Positions 30,504-40,518 of a stretch of 64,000 bases of DNA are shown piece after piece. The number at the start of each line of letters is the position of its first letter. Position 1 is the stretch's first letter. The stretch is from JARRKC01 sp963723965 (GTDB taxonomy: Bacteria; Acidobacteriota; UBA6911; RPQK01; JAPXNP01), in assembly GCA_963723965.1 (NCBI GenBank), contig CAVRSV010000007.1, forward strand, positions 496,001-560,000, read 5' to 3'. The position numbers and the translations under genes were made by a program. The notes beneath the pieces are model-generated. The model was not told the origin of the DNA and ran no database searches. It worked only from the letters and a program-made list of their open reading frames with translations.

Positions 30504-33500
30504 TTACCAGGTTGCGACCGGGAGAATCGAAAGAGGCAGACCCTCATCCGTCTTCATGATCGTCGCTGCCATGTCTCCGTTTCCGTCGACCACCTCAATT
30601 GCGAGGGTGCCCCCCTGGAAGGAAGCTGGAATCTTCGATGAGGAATTCTGCACCCCATCGAACAACTCACTCAAGAAGCGTGCCATGTGCTCTTGCGGAC
30701 CGAGAACGAATTCGTTGGACTCCATGGTGTCGTTCGAGTCGGAACGGATGACCAGACGGAACCGGATCGCTTCCTGGCCCAGATTGACCACAGCCAGGGC
30801 GAGATTGTCATTGGATCCCGGATCCATGGCCGTTCGAAACCCTCGTCCGACCGACGGGAGAATCGGCGCTTCTCGAACGACACGTCTGGAACCTCGATCC
30901 ACCACCTGGTAGAAGAGATGGCCGGTCAGCGGCACATTCGACGCCACCGTCATCCAGCCCAGTTCGACGTCTTCACCGGTCAGTCGGAACTGCTGGGCGC
31001 CGTCGGGCGGAATGTCGAAGGCAAATGCACTCTGCTCGGTGCCGTTGACGAGAACCGACCAAGACTCGCCGAATTCGTTGTTGATGAGAGTGATCTCAGC
31101 GTGCGCAACGTTGTCCGAATTGTTGACCAGAACAATCGACGTTTCGAACTGAAGTTCGGCGTTGATGTTCCCCACGGCGAGTTGGGCAAAGTAGAGGGTC
31201 GGGCTGGTCACCCGCACCTGCGCCGTGGCGGGTTCGGAGGGAACGCCGTCGAGATAGACGGTCAGGGTGATGGTCAGGGATTCTTCGGTCACTCCCTCGA
31301 GGAGTGGGGCGAAGACACGGGCCCGATTCCCGGTCGAATAGACCTCGACATCATCTCCCCGACTGTCGCTGGCCGACCAGACGAACCGGTACTCACCGGT
31401 TCCGATTCCGCCGCTGCCCGAACCCTCGACTCCAAAGTCCTGTCCGGCCTCGACCTGCTCCGGTGCCCCGGTGATCTGGGCCTCCGGGGTGTTGCTGGCG
31501 GCGGCGAACTGGAGGTTGAGCGAGAGAGAGTCACTCAACCCTTCGGCGTCGCGAACCGTCAGGCTGACAACCACGGTCCCGCCTTCTCCAGAGGGTACGG
31601 TCAGAGTCGATTGAGAGGCATCGGCCGGAGACACGGACACTCCCTGGATTCCCTGGGCCTCCCACTGATAGGTCAACGAATCCGCCCCACCGTCGTCGGT
31701 GCTGTCCGAAGCATCCAGAAGAATGGTTCTCGAGGTGGCCTCGATGGACTGATCCTCAGTGAAAGGTCCCGAGAAGAGCCCGTCGCCATCTGGGTCAAAT
31801 TTGAGCGCAGCAACCGGGGCCTGGTTCGGCGGAGCCACCTGGAACCGGACATTGGTCGTGGACATCGCCTCGGAGGCGTCCCGGGCGGTGAGGGTCACGA
31901 CGACGACCGTCGTCGCGCTCTCGGCGATGCTCAGGGTCGTTGTCGAACCGCTTTGTTCGCTCAGACTGGCCGGGCCATCGACCGACCATGTGAACTGGAG
32001 GTTCCCGGCACCGCCATCATCCGTGCTCGCACCGGCGTCGAGAGGGATCTGCCGGAGCGTCGTCTGGACGGTCGCCCCGGTCTCGGCAGGTTCCGACATC
32101 CCGTTCCCGAGGTTGTAGCGCAACCGGGCGACGGGCGGATCGTTTTGGGCCGTGAGCCGGAAGCTGATCGCGACCATCGAGCTGAGACCGCCCGCGTCAC
32201 GCACCGTCAAGGTCACCACCGCCGGTGAAGAGGATCCGTTCGCGAGAGTCAACGTGTTGGTGGCTCCCGTAGATTTCGAGAGCTGGCCCGGACCATCGAT
32301 CCGCCAGCTGTACTGGAGTGTCGCCGTGCCCCCGTCGTCGGTGCTTTGGCCGGCATCGAGCTGGACCTGTGCGCTCGTGGTCTCCACGGTCGCGCCGTTG
32401 GTCGCCGCGACGTAGCCCAGACCCTTGTCATAGCGAAGCCGTGCCTGGGGCGCTTCATTGGTGGCCGCGGCCTGAACCGAAATCTGAAACGAGAAAGTAT
32501 TGCTGCAACCCGCCACGTCCGTCACCTCGGCGCTGACCGTGGCCGTCCCCGAAGCGCTCTGGCCCGGGTTCAGCGTGAGCACCGATCTTGCCTGATAGGG
32601 GTCGGTCGTGGAACCCAGTTCGCTGCTCGCCGTGACTCCCAGAGCAGTGAGCGAAGCGGTGTTCCACGTGATTCCGGAAATGCCCTTTTGGGTTCCCCCC
32701 AGGGGAGACGCCACTTCGGACTGATCGCCGACAACGATTTCCACCGTCGACGTTTCTCCTCCATGCAGCAGAATCTGGGTCAGACGCGGATCCGGTGAGA
32801 CCGATACCAGGGATGGTGCCGTGTTTTCGGAGCACACGTTCTGGGTCTGATTGAGCCCCGTTCCACCGCCGGGCTCGGCCACCACGAGATTCACATTCCG
32901 GACGGGCGAGCGGAGAGGGGAAGGGCCCGTCTCGGAGGCCTGCACGCTGAACTGATACGTCCCGGGAGTCAGGGTCGCCGTTGGATAGCTGAGGGTGCTC
33001 AACCACGCGGTTGAGTTCGATCGGAAGGTGGAGACGCTGTTCAGCTGCGAGGTCGCCCCTCCCTGCAGGAACAGCCACGTGAACGCGAGATCGTTGCCAT
33101 CCGCGTCGACACCCGTCGCCTGCATCTGGGCCAGCCCGCCACGAACGACGGTGACCGTCGATTGCGCGACGGTGAGCGTCGGAGCGTGATTGGAACCAGT
33201 ACTTCCTCCGGTCGAGTCCGCCGGTGCAAGGTGAAGTACGGCTTCGGCCTGCACGGTATACAAGCCGTCGATCAGGGCGAGAATGGCCTTCAGCTGCATG
33301 GGTCCCGTCATGTCCGGGACCGTGAAACCAAAAATCGCTCCCTCGGAGCCGAACAGCGCCGGGCCGATGGGCGTAAAGCGCCCGCCGGTCCTGGTGCCGA
33401 GCCCCCATTCCGCCCGGACATTCGTCCCGCCGTCGCCGTCGTTCGATTTGAAGCTGTTCAGCTGCACCACCTGGCCGGACCGGATCGGATCCGCCTCCGT

Positions 33501-33923
33501 ACCGAGTCGTCCGTCGATGATCGGGACCGGCGGATGGTTGATCGAACTCAGCAGGATGTTGGCAGTCCGTTCGGCTGGAGCGTCAACTCCTTCGACGGCA
33601 TCCGCGAAGCTGACGGAAACCTTCACCTGAACCGTCTGACCGAGACCCTGCGAAGGGTTCTGCGGGTTTTGCCACACTTCCAGCGTGGGCCTCGGACTCG
33701 TGGGCTCAGCGATGCGACACGCACCGGTCGGATTGTTGAGGAGACTCCACTCGTAAACCAGTTGTCTTCCGGATCCGTTGGCGGCGAGTTCGAGGGTGAC
33801 CGTCCCCATGATTCGAACGTCGGCCCTGTAGAAGAGCCCGACGATGGTCGGTTGTGTTGGAGTCTGGGCGAGAATCGGTGCGGTTAGCATCGAAAGCAGG
33901 CACAGTATCGGACGAATTCGCAT
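30504..33923 (-). CDS. Large secreted PKD/Ig-like repeat protein
   Basis: A 1,139-residue exported protein. A signal peptide (MRIRPILCLLSMLTAPILAQ) is followed by an N-terminal region shared with the paralogue at 35794-38956 (TQPTIVGLFYRADVRIMGTVTLE), then Ig-like stretches, then three tandem modules of about 107 residues (coordinates 31497-32463). These have the form (N)xxPxAxLxY...LDAxxSTDDGG...YxWxxxG...VxLTVRDAxGLS, typical of PKD-like beta sandwiches. The C-terminal ~230 residues form a conserved domain (GWMTVASNVPLTGHLFYQVV and AMDPGSNDNLALAVVNLG) ending in PLSILPVATW. GGGAG lies ten bases ahead of the ATG at 33923. The function is unknown; surface adhesion or matrix scaffold is inferred. 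Confidence 0.8.
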   Translation of the reverse strand: MRIRPILCLLSMLTAPILAQTPTQPTIVGLFYRADVRIMGTVTLELAANGSGRQLVYEWSLLNNPTGACRIAEPTSPRPTLEVWQNPQNPSQGLGQTVQVKVSVSFADAVEGVDAPAERTANILLSSINHPPVPIIDGRLGTEADPIRSGQVVQLNSFKSNDGDGGTNVRAEWGLGTRTGGRFTPIGPALFGSEGAIFGFTVPDMTGPMQLKAILALIDGLYTVQAEAVLHLAPADSTGGSTGSNHAPTLTVAQSTVTVVRGGLAQMQATGVDADGNDLAFTWLFLQGGATSQLNSVSTFRSNSTAWLSTLSYPTATLTPGTYQFSVQASETGPSPLRSPVRNVNLVVAEPGGGTGLNQTQNVCSENTAPSLVSVSPDPRLTQILLHGGETSTVEIVVGDQSEVASPLGGTQKGISGITWNTASLTALGVTASSELGSTTDPYQARSVLTLNPGQSASGTATVSAEVTDVAGCSNTFSFQISVQAAATNEAPQARLRYDKGLGYVAATNGATVETTSAQVQLDAGQSTDDGGTATLQYSWRIDGPGQLSKSTGATNTLTLANGSSSPAVVTLTVRDAGGLSSMVAISFRLTAQNDPPVARLRYNLGNGMSEPAETGATVQTTLRQIPLDAGASTDDGGAGNLQFTWSVDGPASLSEQSGSTTTLSIAESATTVVVVTLTARDASEAMSTTNVRFQVAPPNQAPVAALKFDPDGDGLFSGPFTEDQSIEATSRTILLDASDSTDDGGADSLTYQWEAQGIQGVSVSPADASQSTLTVPSGEGGTVVVSLTVRDAEGLSDSLSLNLQFAAASNTPEAQITGAPEQVEAGQDFGVEGSGSGGIGTGEYRFVWSASDSRGDDVEVYSTGNRARVFAPLLEGVTEESLTITLTVYLDGVPSEPATAQVRVTSPTLYFAQLAVGNINAELQFETSIVLVNNSDNVAHAEITLINNEFGESWSVLVNGTEQSAFAFDIPPDGAQQFRLTGEDVELGWMTVASNVPLTGHLFYQVVDRGSRRVVREAPILPSVGRGFRTAMDPGSNDNLALAVVNLGQEAIRFRLVIRSDSNDTMESNEFVLGPQEHMARFLSELFDGVQNSSSKIPASFQGGTLAIEVVDGNGDMAATIMKTDEGLPLSILPVATW
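31497..32463 (-). repeat. Three tandem PKD-like modules
   Basis: Three protein repeats of about 107 residues in the gene at 30504-33923. Each starts NxxPxAxL and carries DAxxSTDDGGxxxLxYxWxxxG and a closing VxLTxRDAxxxS motif. They are diverged at DNA level, so this is an old expansion. Confidence 0.7.
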
Positions 33924-34528
33924 TTTTATTCATCTCCCGCTGGGGATTCCCCGGGGAAAGTCTTCACTTCCTCAGGACTGGGAATTCCGCTGAAACGGTC
34001 CGGTTGAGGTTTCGGACCCCCGCCGAACGGGTCACCTCCCAAGGGGTCGTGCGAGCGGACAGAATCCCGGCCGGGGTCCACGTGTCCCCCAACTGCCCGG
34101 ATCCCGCCCATCCTCGTTCCTCCTCGGACCATGTCCCTCCCGGCGATCTGGTGTCAGTCTATGGCAGCTCATCAGCATCCACAGGTGATCCGTCGCACAC
34201 TGCTCGCGGAGGTGGCAGCAAGAATGGGGCCACTCCAAGGTCCCCTGCTGGTAGTGGAGACCTCTTGGGCCGTGGCGCCTCCGGAGAAGATTCTTGTATC
34301 GCAGTTCGTTACGCTGGAATCCGGTCGCCGCGAGGCTCCGCCGGCAATGGCCGCGCAGGTGCCGGGATCACTCCGGGGGGAGCCGGCAGCCGAACCGGGA
34401 AGTGATGCTCAATGACACGGACTGACCGGCACATTGACACACGTCAAGCATTTGACTGTGAAGAGTAGGCTGGGGCGAGCCGCTGAAGGCTGGTTGCTGC
34501 GGGCGTGGACGTCCGCAGCAACCAGAAA
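33924..34528. other. 605-base spacer between secreted-protein genes
   Basis: No convincing gene. A 68-codon minus-strand frame (33926-34132) ends just before the ATG at 33923; its tail (DPLGGDPFGGGPKPQPDRFSGIPSPEE) looks protein-like, and fragments in other frames just upstream suggest a decayed gene, but nothing is recognisable. A strong hairpin (34490-34525) sits at the right end, just past the stop of the 422-residue gene. The promoter of the 1,139-residue gene is presumably here; I could not pick it out. Confidence 0.4.
34490..34525 (-). terminator. Strong hairpin just after the 422-residue gene
   Basis: Perfect 13-base arms, CTGGTTGCTGCGG (34490-34502) and its complement (34513-34525), with a ten-base loop, three bases beyond the stop at 34529. 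No T-run follows on the minus strand, so it may be a Rho-independent terminator without a U tract or an RNA-stabilising 3' structure. Confidence 0.5.
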
Positions 34529-35797
34529 TCACTCTCCGGATGGATTCGGCGGGGCGGGCGCCGGCGCGCGCAGATAGTTGAGGAGCAAACCGGCCAGTTC
34601 TCCCCGCTTCTTGGCAATGATCTCCTGCGTGGAGTAGGCGGAACTGAGCTGCCGCGCGAAGTCGGCACCGACTACTGCAATCTCAGCAGCGGTCACCGTG
34701 TGTGTGGGAGACGTGAGCCGGAGCACGGCGATGATCTTCTTCTTGGCATCGGCCACGTTCACCTTCGGCGATGACGGCGGCGCCACCACCAGGCAGTCGG
34801 TCGGTTCTTTGGCAAAGCCGTTCGTCACCGCCCAGTAACCTGCCAGACCCTCGCGGATGACCCGGGCCGCCATGCTGCTATCCACCGGGGGAAAAGCCTG
34901 GTAGAGCGGGATCTGAAAGTGCTGTCGCGCCAGCCAGGGCCCCAGGTCGTGCCGGGCCTCATCGGCCACGAGTCGATCCGCGCCCAGTCGCGCCACAAAG
35001 TTGTGGCCAAAGATCAGTACCGATTCGTCGAAGCTGCCCAGGGAGGGCATCAGTACGAAGACATTCGGGAAAAACAGCGATGGAGCGTCCTTCTTTATCC
35101 GCTCCAGTAGCGCCTTGTTCTGTCCGCTGAGCGCCTTGGCCTTCTCCCGGTATGCGGGGTCTTTGAGCTGCAATCGCAGCTTTTCGAGGTTGCGTTTTCG
35201 CGTCTCGAGGCCCCCGGAAGCAGAGTAAATGACATCCTCGACGACCGCATAGAATTTGGGCTCGATTTCGCGTTCCCAATAGGTCTCGAACTTCGTCTCA
35301 TCGTCAAGGGGCGCCTTCTCGATCAATTGTCCCTCGAGGTCGACGATTCCCAGATCGTCGGCCGCCTCCTTGACGGGAGCATAGGGATCCCAGTCGTTCT
35401 TAGGGCTGACCAGGTGTCCCACGATGGAGACCGTCTGGTGGTACTGGGGATGGAGAAGTTCGGTCGTACCGCTGACCTTCGTCCCTTCCCGTTTGAGGCT
35501 CACACGGTAGGACTTCGAGAGGGCCGCCGTCTGGAAGGTCATCTGGTCGGGAGAAAGCTCTTCCTGCGCGGCGGTGCTCGAATCGAAGAAGCTGGCGCTG
35601 TAATAGTCGATCGCGCACTTCCCGCCGGTCTCCCTCACTACCACGTGAAGCGGGTTGCCGGGGGATCCTTCCACCGGGTTCAAGCGCCAGAGTCCGACCC
35701 ACCCATGGCAGGCCGAGTCGGCGGCATGCAGAACCGGCGAACCGACCGAGACAACGAGCACCATTACTGACAGCAACAGCCCGCGTCGTGAAATCAT
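34529..35797 (-). CDS. Secreted protein of unknown function (422 aa)
   Basis: I do not recognise a family. It has a signal peptide (MISRRGLLLSVMVLVVSVGSPVLHAAD), then a beta-rich, possibly lipocalin-like segment (HGWVGLWRLNPVEGSPGNPLHVVVRETGGKCAIDYYSA), then a mainly helical, charged second half (residues about 170-400), and a proline-rich tail (APAPAPPNPSGE). The start overlaps the stop of the upstream PKD protein by four bases (ATGA), so the two are likely translationally coupled. It is the last gene of an operon of secreted proteins. Confidence 0.75.
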   Translation of the reverse strand: MISRRGLLLSVMVLVVSVGSPVLHAADSACHGWVGLWRLNPVEGSPGNPLHVVVRETGGKCAIDYYSASFFDSSTAAQEELSPDQMTFQTAALSKSYRVSLKREGTKVSGTTELLHPQYHQTVSIVGHLVSPKNDWDPYAPVKEAADDLGIVDLEGQLIEKAPLDDETKFETYWEREIEPKFYAVVEDVIYSASGGLETRKRNLEKLRLQLKDPAYREKAKALSGQNKALLERIKKDAPSLFFPNVFVLMPSLGSFDESVLIFGHNFVARLGADRLVADEARHDLGPWLARQHFQIPLYQAFPPVDSSMAARVIREGLAGYWAVTNGFAKEPTDCLVVAPPSSPKVNVADAKKKIIAVLRLTSPTHTVTAAEIAVVGADFARQLSSAYSTQEIIAKKRGELAGLLLNYLRAPAPAPPNPSGE

Positions 35798-38700
35798 TTG
35801 GTAGTTGCCACCGGGAGAATCGACAGAGGCAGGCCATCCTTGGTCCGAATGAGCGTGGCGACGAATTGGGCCCCGGGATCCACCGCCTCGACCACCAGGG
35901 TCCCTCCGCTGAACGTGTCCGGCAGAGGAAGGGGATAGGCCGCCCCATACTCGGTGAAGATCTCACCGAGGAACTTCGTCAACTGCTCGCCTTGTGCCAG
36001 AGGGATCTTCTTGGTCGAGATGACCTCTTCGCCGTCGCCGTAGGCCGTCAGCTTGAACTGCGCGTCGGCAGTCCCGACGTTGACGATGGCCAGAGCCACA
36101 TCCTCGTTGCTGCCGGGATCCAGCACCGTTCGGAACTTGCTGCCGCTGACGGGCAGAATGGGCACTTCCGCCAGAACGGAATCGCTCCCACTCTGACCAC
36201 TCTGAAGAACGCGATAGAGGAGGTGTCCCGTGAGCTGGACGTTCGACGAGAGACGCATCCACCCGAACTGGACATCCTGGCCCGTGACCACAAGCTGCCT
36301 GGCACCGCCGGCCGGGATATTGACCTCATAGTCGCTGACCTGTTCGCCTCCAATCTGCACGGTCCAGTCTTCACCCATCGGATTGTTGATGAATGTCAAC
36401 GTTGCATTGGCCGCGGAGTCGGCGTTGTTGACCAGCGCCACTGCCGTCTCTAGCCGACGGGTAGCATCGATCGCCCCGACCGCGACCTGAGCGAAGAAGA
36501 GCCGCGGTCCCCGAAGCGGTATGGACAGATCGACCGGTTCCGAGGGGGCCCCATCTTCACTGACGGTCAACTGGATGTCGACCGCACCGGAGTCCTGCCC
36601 TTCAGCGAGTTCCGGTGCCACGAGACGAGCCAGCGAGGCCGACTGGAAGACGGGGACGCTGTCGCCTCCGCTGGTGGCTGTCCAGCTATAGGTGAACTGC
36701 CCGGTGCCACCGTTGCTGGTGGCCTTCGCCTCGACCTCGAATTCGTCTCCGGAGGTCACGATTTCCGGCGAACGGATGATCTCGGCAGTCGGAGGCTCGC
36801 CACTGCTGGTGTAATTGAAGACGATGTTGGTCGAGTCGGAAAGGGATTGGGCGTCGGTGACCGTCAGCGTGACCGTCACGGTGCCCTGCGTGCCGCCCGG
36901 AACCGTCAGGACCGTCTGATGCGCGGTCGACGAACTGAGCGCGGCCCCGCTGATGCCGCTGACGCTCCAGTTGAAGGTCAGGTTGTTCACCCCGCCGTCG
37001 TCCTCACTGAGATTGCCGTCCAGCGTAATGGAGCGCTTCAGGGTGGGTACAACGTGTCCGCTCGAAAAGGGGCCGTTGAAGGAACCGCCGCCGCTGTCGT
37101 CATACTGGATCTTGGCGGTGGGACTGGCTCCCTCCGCCACGATCGTGAAGCGGATCGTCGAACTGCCCGAAAGACCCCCGCCGTCGGTCGCCACCAGCGT
37201 GACGGTCGCCGTGCCCGTTGCCGCGTCCGGGATCAGCAGGGTCGTCTGGGCTCCCGTATTCGAAGTCAAGCTCGCCCCGGAGATACCGGAGACACTCCAG
37301 GTGTAATTCAATTGGGCAGGCCCGTTGTCGTCCTGGCTCTGGCCGGCATCCAGGGCAATGCTCCGCTGGCTGGTTCCCACGGTCGTTCCGTCGGCCGAGG
37401 GGCCCGAAAAGACGGAGTCGCCGTCATGGTCATAGCGGATCCGCGCCGTGGGCGCCGTGTTGTTCGCGGCGGCAAAGACCAGTCCGAAAGTCACCGAAGT
37501 GGAACAGCCGACCACGTCCGTCGCCGTCGCCGTTACCTGGGCTTCGCCGGTGCTCGCAGAGGGAACCTGAAAGGTCAGGGTCGACCGAGCCTGCTGGATG
37601 TTCGACGTCGCCTGCAGGGGCGGCGGCGACACGGAGATGCCCTCGCTGTGTCAACTGGCTGAGGTTCCAGGAAATATCGGAAACACCGGTCTGAACACCG
37701 TAGAGGCTCTCTTTCTGGGACTGGTCTTGAAAGAGCAGCTGAATCGATGCCGTCTGCCCCCCGACCAGCAGGACCTCGGAGATCCTGGGATCGGGCGCAA
37801 TGCTGACCAGCGTGGGGCCTGTGTCGCCCCCGACGTTGCAGACACCTGGCGTCAGGTTGAAAAAGCCGGGCTGGCCGCTGCCCGAGTCCACGACGATCAG
37901 AGTGACGAACTTGGTGGAACTGGGCAGATGGGCCGTCGTGCTGGTTTCCGTCGCCCGCACGCTCATGGAATAGCTGCCCGCGGCCAGGCTCGCCGTCGGA
38001 AGATTCAACGTGCTGACCCAGGTCGAGCCCGCCTGCTGGGTCGAGATGTACTGAGTGTTCGCCGTAGTCGATCCCATCAGCCATGTGAACGCGAGCGTGT
38101 CGCCGTTCGGATCCGTGGCCGAGGCCTGGATGACTGCGGTCTGACCCTTCGTGACCGTCACCGTCGTTTGGTCGACGGTGACAGTGGGCGGATAGTTCGT
38201 GGTTCCGCCACCAGTGCCGCCCGAACCTCCGCCGGGGATCGCCGGCGCCAGATAGACGATCGCGTCAACCGTTTCCATGTACAAACCGTCGATCAGGGCC
38301 AGAATGACCCTCTGCTGGATCGCAGCCGTCATGTCGGGGACCGTGAAAGCGAAGATCGTTCCCTCGGTGCCAAACAACGCCGGTCCAATGGGCGTGTAGT
38401 AGCCGCCGACCTTCGTGCCGAGCCCCCATTCGGCTCGAACGTTCGTTCCTCCGTCCCCATCGGTCGAGTCGAAACTGTTCAACTGCACGACCTGCCCGGC
38501 CCGGATGGGGTCGGCCAGCGTTCCGCGATTCCCGCCGATGACGGGAACGGGAGGATGGTTGACGGAACTCAGCGTGATCACCGCCGTACTCTGAGAGGGG
38601 ACATCCACGCCATCGACCGCGTCGGCGAAGCTGACGGTGACCTGGGCCTGAACCTGCTCGCCGAGCCCCTGTGACTCGTTTTGCGGATTCTTCCAGACCT

Positions 38701-38956
38701 CCAGCGTCGGCCGCGGAGATGTCGGATTGGTCAACTCGCAGGCACCCGTCGGATCGTTGAGAATGGTCCACTCGTAGACGAGGGAGCGTCCTCCTCCGTT
38801 GGCGATGACTTCCAGGCCCACCGACCCCATGATCCGCGCCTGCGCGCTATAGAACAGGCCGACGATCGTGGGCTGCGTGGGCGGCTCCTGGGCAAAAAGG
38901 GGAGCGACGAACAGAATGGAAAGAAGGGAAAGCGTCAAGCGAACTCGCATACTCAT
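35794..38956 (-). pseudogene. Second large secreted PKD-like repeat protein, single frameshift
   Basis: A paralogue of the protein at 30504-33923, about 1,053 residues if the frame is restored. The first frame (from ATG 38956) has a signal peptide and the shared N-terminal region (PTQPTIVGLFYSAQARIMGSVGLE) and runs to ISWNLSQLTQ. The second resumes GISVSPPPLQATSNIQQARSTLTF and carries two PKD-like modules and the shared C-terminal domain ending PLSILPVATTK. The break is one extra base near 37640-37650 in CAGCGAGGGCATC. Start and end overlap the neighbours by four bases each. The function is unknown. Confidence 0.8.
36800..37463 (-). repeat. Two tandem PKD-like modules in the second paralogue
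   Basis: Two protein repeats of about 110 residues, of the same type as those at 31497-32463 but two rather than three, each with YxxDGDxxFxGP...(I/L)xLDxxxSxDDxG...NxTWSVSGISGA. The paralogues therefore differ in module number. Confidence 0.65.
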
Positions 38957-40365
38957 TCTCCAGGAGGATTGTCCCCCGAATACTGAACCTCAACCAATTT
39001 CATGACTCCGTTGAGGAGTCTCAGGGCCGGCTGCAACCGGGCAAGCCGACTCTCCCGATAGAGAATGACGGGGCTCCCCCCTCCCGTCACCAGATGGATG
39101 AGTCCCTTCTCCTCCTTCGAATCGCCCGTCCGCAACTGGTTCCGGCAGAACTCATCGCCGGGTTTGCCGCGCAACAGGAAGAGATGGGAACCATCCTCAT
39201 CGACCGTCAGTGCCCCGACCAGCACCCGCGATCCCAAAGCGCATCCAGCGATGCCCTCGACGAACCCCATTCCACTGGCCAGTGTCTGATCGGGTGCCAG
39301 TGTACCATTCGCGGACCACAATTGTTTGAGGTGGATCGAGTCCCTCCGAAGGTGGCTTGGTCCAATCGACTGCACATACAGGAGATACCACCCGTTCTCG
39401 CCTTTGACGACATGGTAGCGCAAGGAGTTGGCGGCCTCCTCGACGATCGTTCGCGGCGAACTCCACTTCTCCCCGCCGTCGTCGGATTCCAGCATTTTCA
39501 CCGTGACATGCCGAAGCTGCGTCTCGAGCCAGACCAGACCAACCCGCTCCCCCTGTTGCACCATCGTCATACTGGCGACGGCCGCTCCCGCTCGAGCAAC
39601 GGTCTTCACCGAGCTGAGCTGTCCCGAAGCCTGCCCGTCGACCTTGGCGGTCATGATTGAGTAGGCTTCGTCGGGCACCCCAATCCAGGCCAGGTACCGC
39701 CTTCCCTTGGGCGTCTCCCACATCCTCGGGTCTCGCGCCTCGACCGTTCCACCCGTCGTAAAATTCTGCCAGGTCTGCCCGTTATCGGAGCTGTGGAACC
39801 CGACGACCTGGGCCGTCTTCGTCTGCGGCAGATAGCTCCGACAATACAGCCAGAGATCCCCTCGCCCGTCCTGAAGGAGTCGCGGTCCGTCGTTGGCCTT
39901 GCCCAGAGGGAAGTCCGATCGACGCGCGCTCTCGAACCGGTCCGTCGACGTCGCAAAGACCACAAAATCACGATCGTTGCGGATTTCGAGCCAAACGGCA
40001 TACAGCCGGCCATCCTGACCGCGAATCAGGCACGGCTCAACCGCCGCCGTGATCCCCTCGCCGGAAAGGCGCCGTTCTTCGCCCCAACTTCCTGACTTGG
40101 CGTCGTAGTGGCGGTAGGAGACCATCGCCTCGCGGGAGCCGGACCGGACCACAGAAAACACGGCGTCGACGCTGCCATCCTCCCCGAGCGCGACCTCCTG
40201 GTCCAGCGAGTTCCCCAGGGCCGGGAATTCCAAAGCCTGAGGAACCGGCGACAGCTCACGCCGGACCGCCACGTCGGGGCAGGACTCCTGCGAGCCTGTT
40301 GCAGCACCGGCCAAGCCCGTCCAAGCAAAGACCGCAGCTATAGTGATCAGGGTTTTCCCGGCCAT
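38953..40365 (-). CDS. Secreted Asp-box (BNR/sialidase-like) beta-propeller protein
   Basis: A 470-residue exported protein: signal peptide MAGKTLITIAAVFAWTGLAGAA, then a repetitive beta-rich body with two Asp boxes of the form SxDxGxxW: HSSDNGQTWQ near residue 188 and ESDDGGEKWS near residue 292. Asp boxes mark sialidase-type six-bladed propellers, but no sialidase catalytic arginine triad or tyrosine could be confirmed by eye, so enzyme activity is not claimed. The gene overlaps the next by four bases (ATGA) and starts the operon 38953-34529 after a terminator. Confidence 0.75.
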   Translation of the reverse strand: MAGKTLITIAAVFAWTGLAGAATGSQESCPDVAVRRELSPVPQALEFPALGNSLDQEVALGEDGSVDAVFSVVRSGSREAMVSYRHYDAKSGSWGEERRLSGEGITAAVEPCLIRGQDGRLYAVWLEIRNDRDFVVFATSTDRFESARRSDFPLGKANDGPRLLQDGRGDLWLYCRSYLPQTKTAQVVGFHSSDNGQTWQNFTTGGTVEARDPRMWETPKGRRYLAWIGVPDEAYSIMTAKVDGQASGQLSSVKTVARAGAAVASMTMVQQGERVGLVWLETQLRHVTVKMLESDDGGEKWSSPRTIVEEAANSLRYHVVKGENGWYLLYVQSIGPSHLRRDSIHLKQLWSANGTLAPDQTLASGMGFVEGIAGCALGSRVLVGALTVDEDGSHLFLLRGKPGDEFCRNQLRTGDSKEEKGLIHLVTGGGSPVILYRESRLARLQPALRLLNGVMKLVEVQYSGDNPPGE

Positions 40366-40408
40366 TCCTTACCTCTAGATCGGCAAAAGTGTTGGGCTTC
40401 TTCTACCC

Positions 40409-40447
40409 AAAAAAGGGAAAGGGGGAGTCTTTGTCTCCCCCTTTCCC
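40409..40447 (-). terminator. Rho-independent terminator
   Basis: Perfect 13-base arms GGGAAAGGGGGAG (40415-40427) and CTCCCCCTTTCCC (40435-40447), loop TCTTTGT, followed on the minus strand by six T (40409-40414). It lies 71 bases past the stop at 40519 and separates the disrupted gene from the operon that begins at 40365. A smaller inverted repeat (TTGGG/CCCAA, 40392-40410) overlaps its end and could compete with it. Confidence 0.9.
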
Positions 40448-40518
40448 CTGATTTGTCTCGAATTGATAGTCTCGAACGATGCAGCCCGGCACTAGGCCGA
40501 GCTGCATCTGTTGCGAGT

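Noticed and set aside
38953..40365. Calling the Asp-box protein a sialidase
   Set aside because: Only two Asp boxes are seen and the catalytic arginine triad was not identified, so only the propeller fold is claimed.
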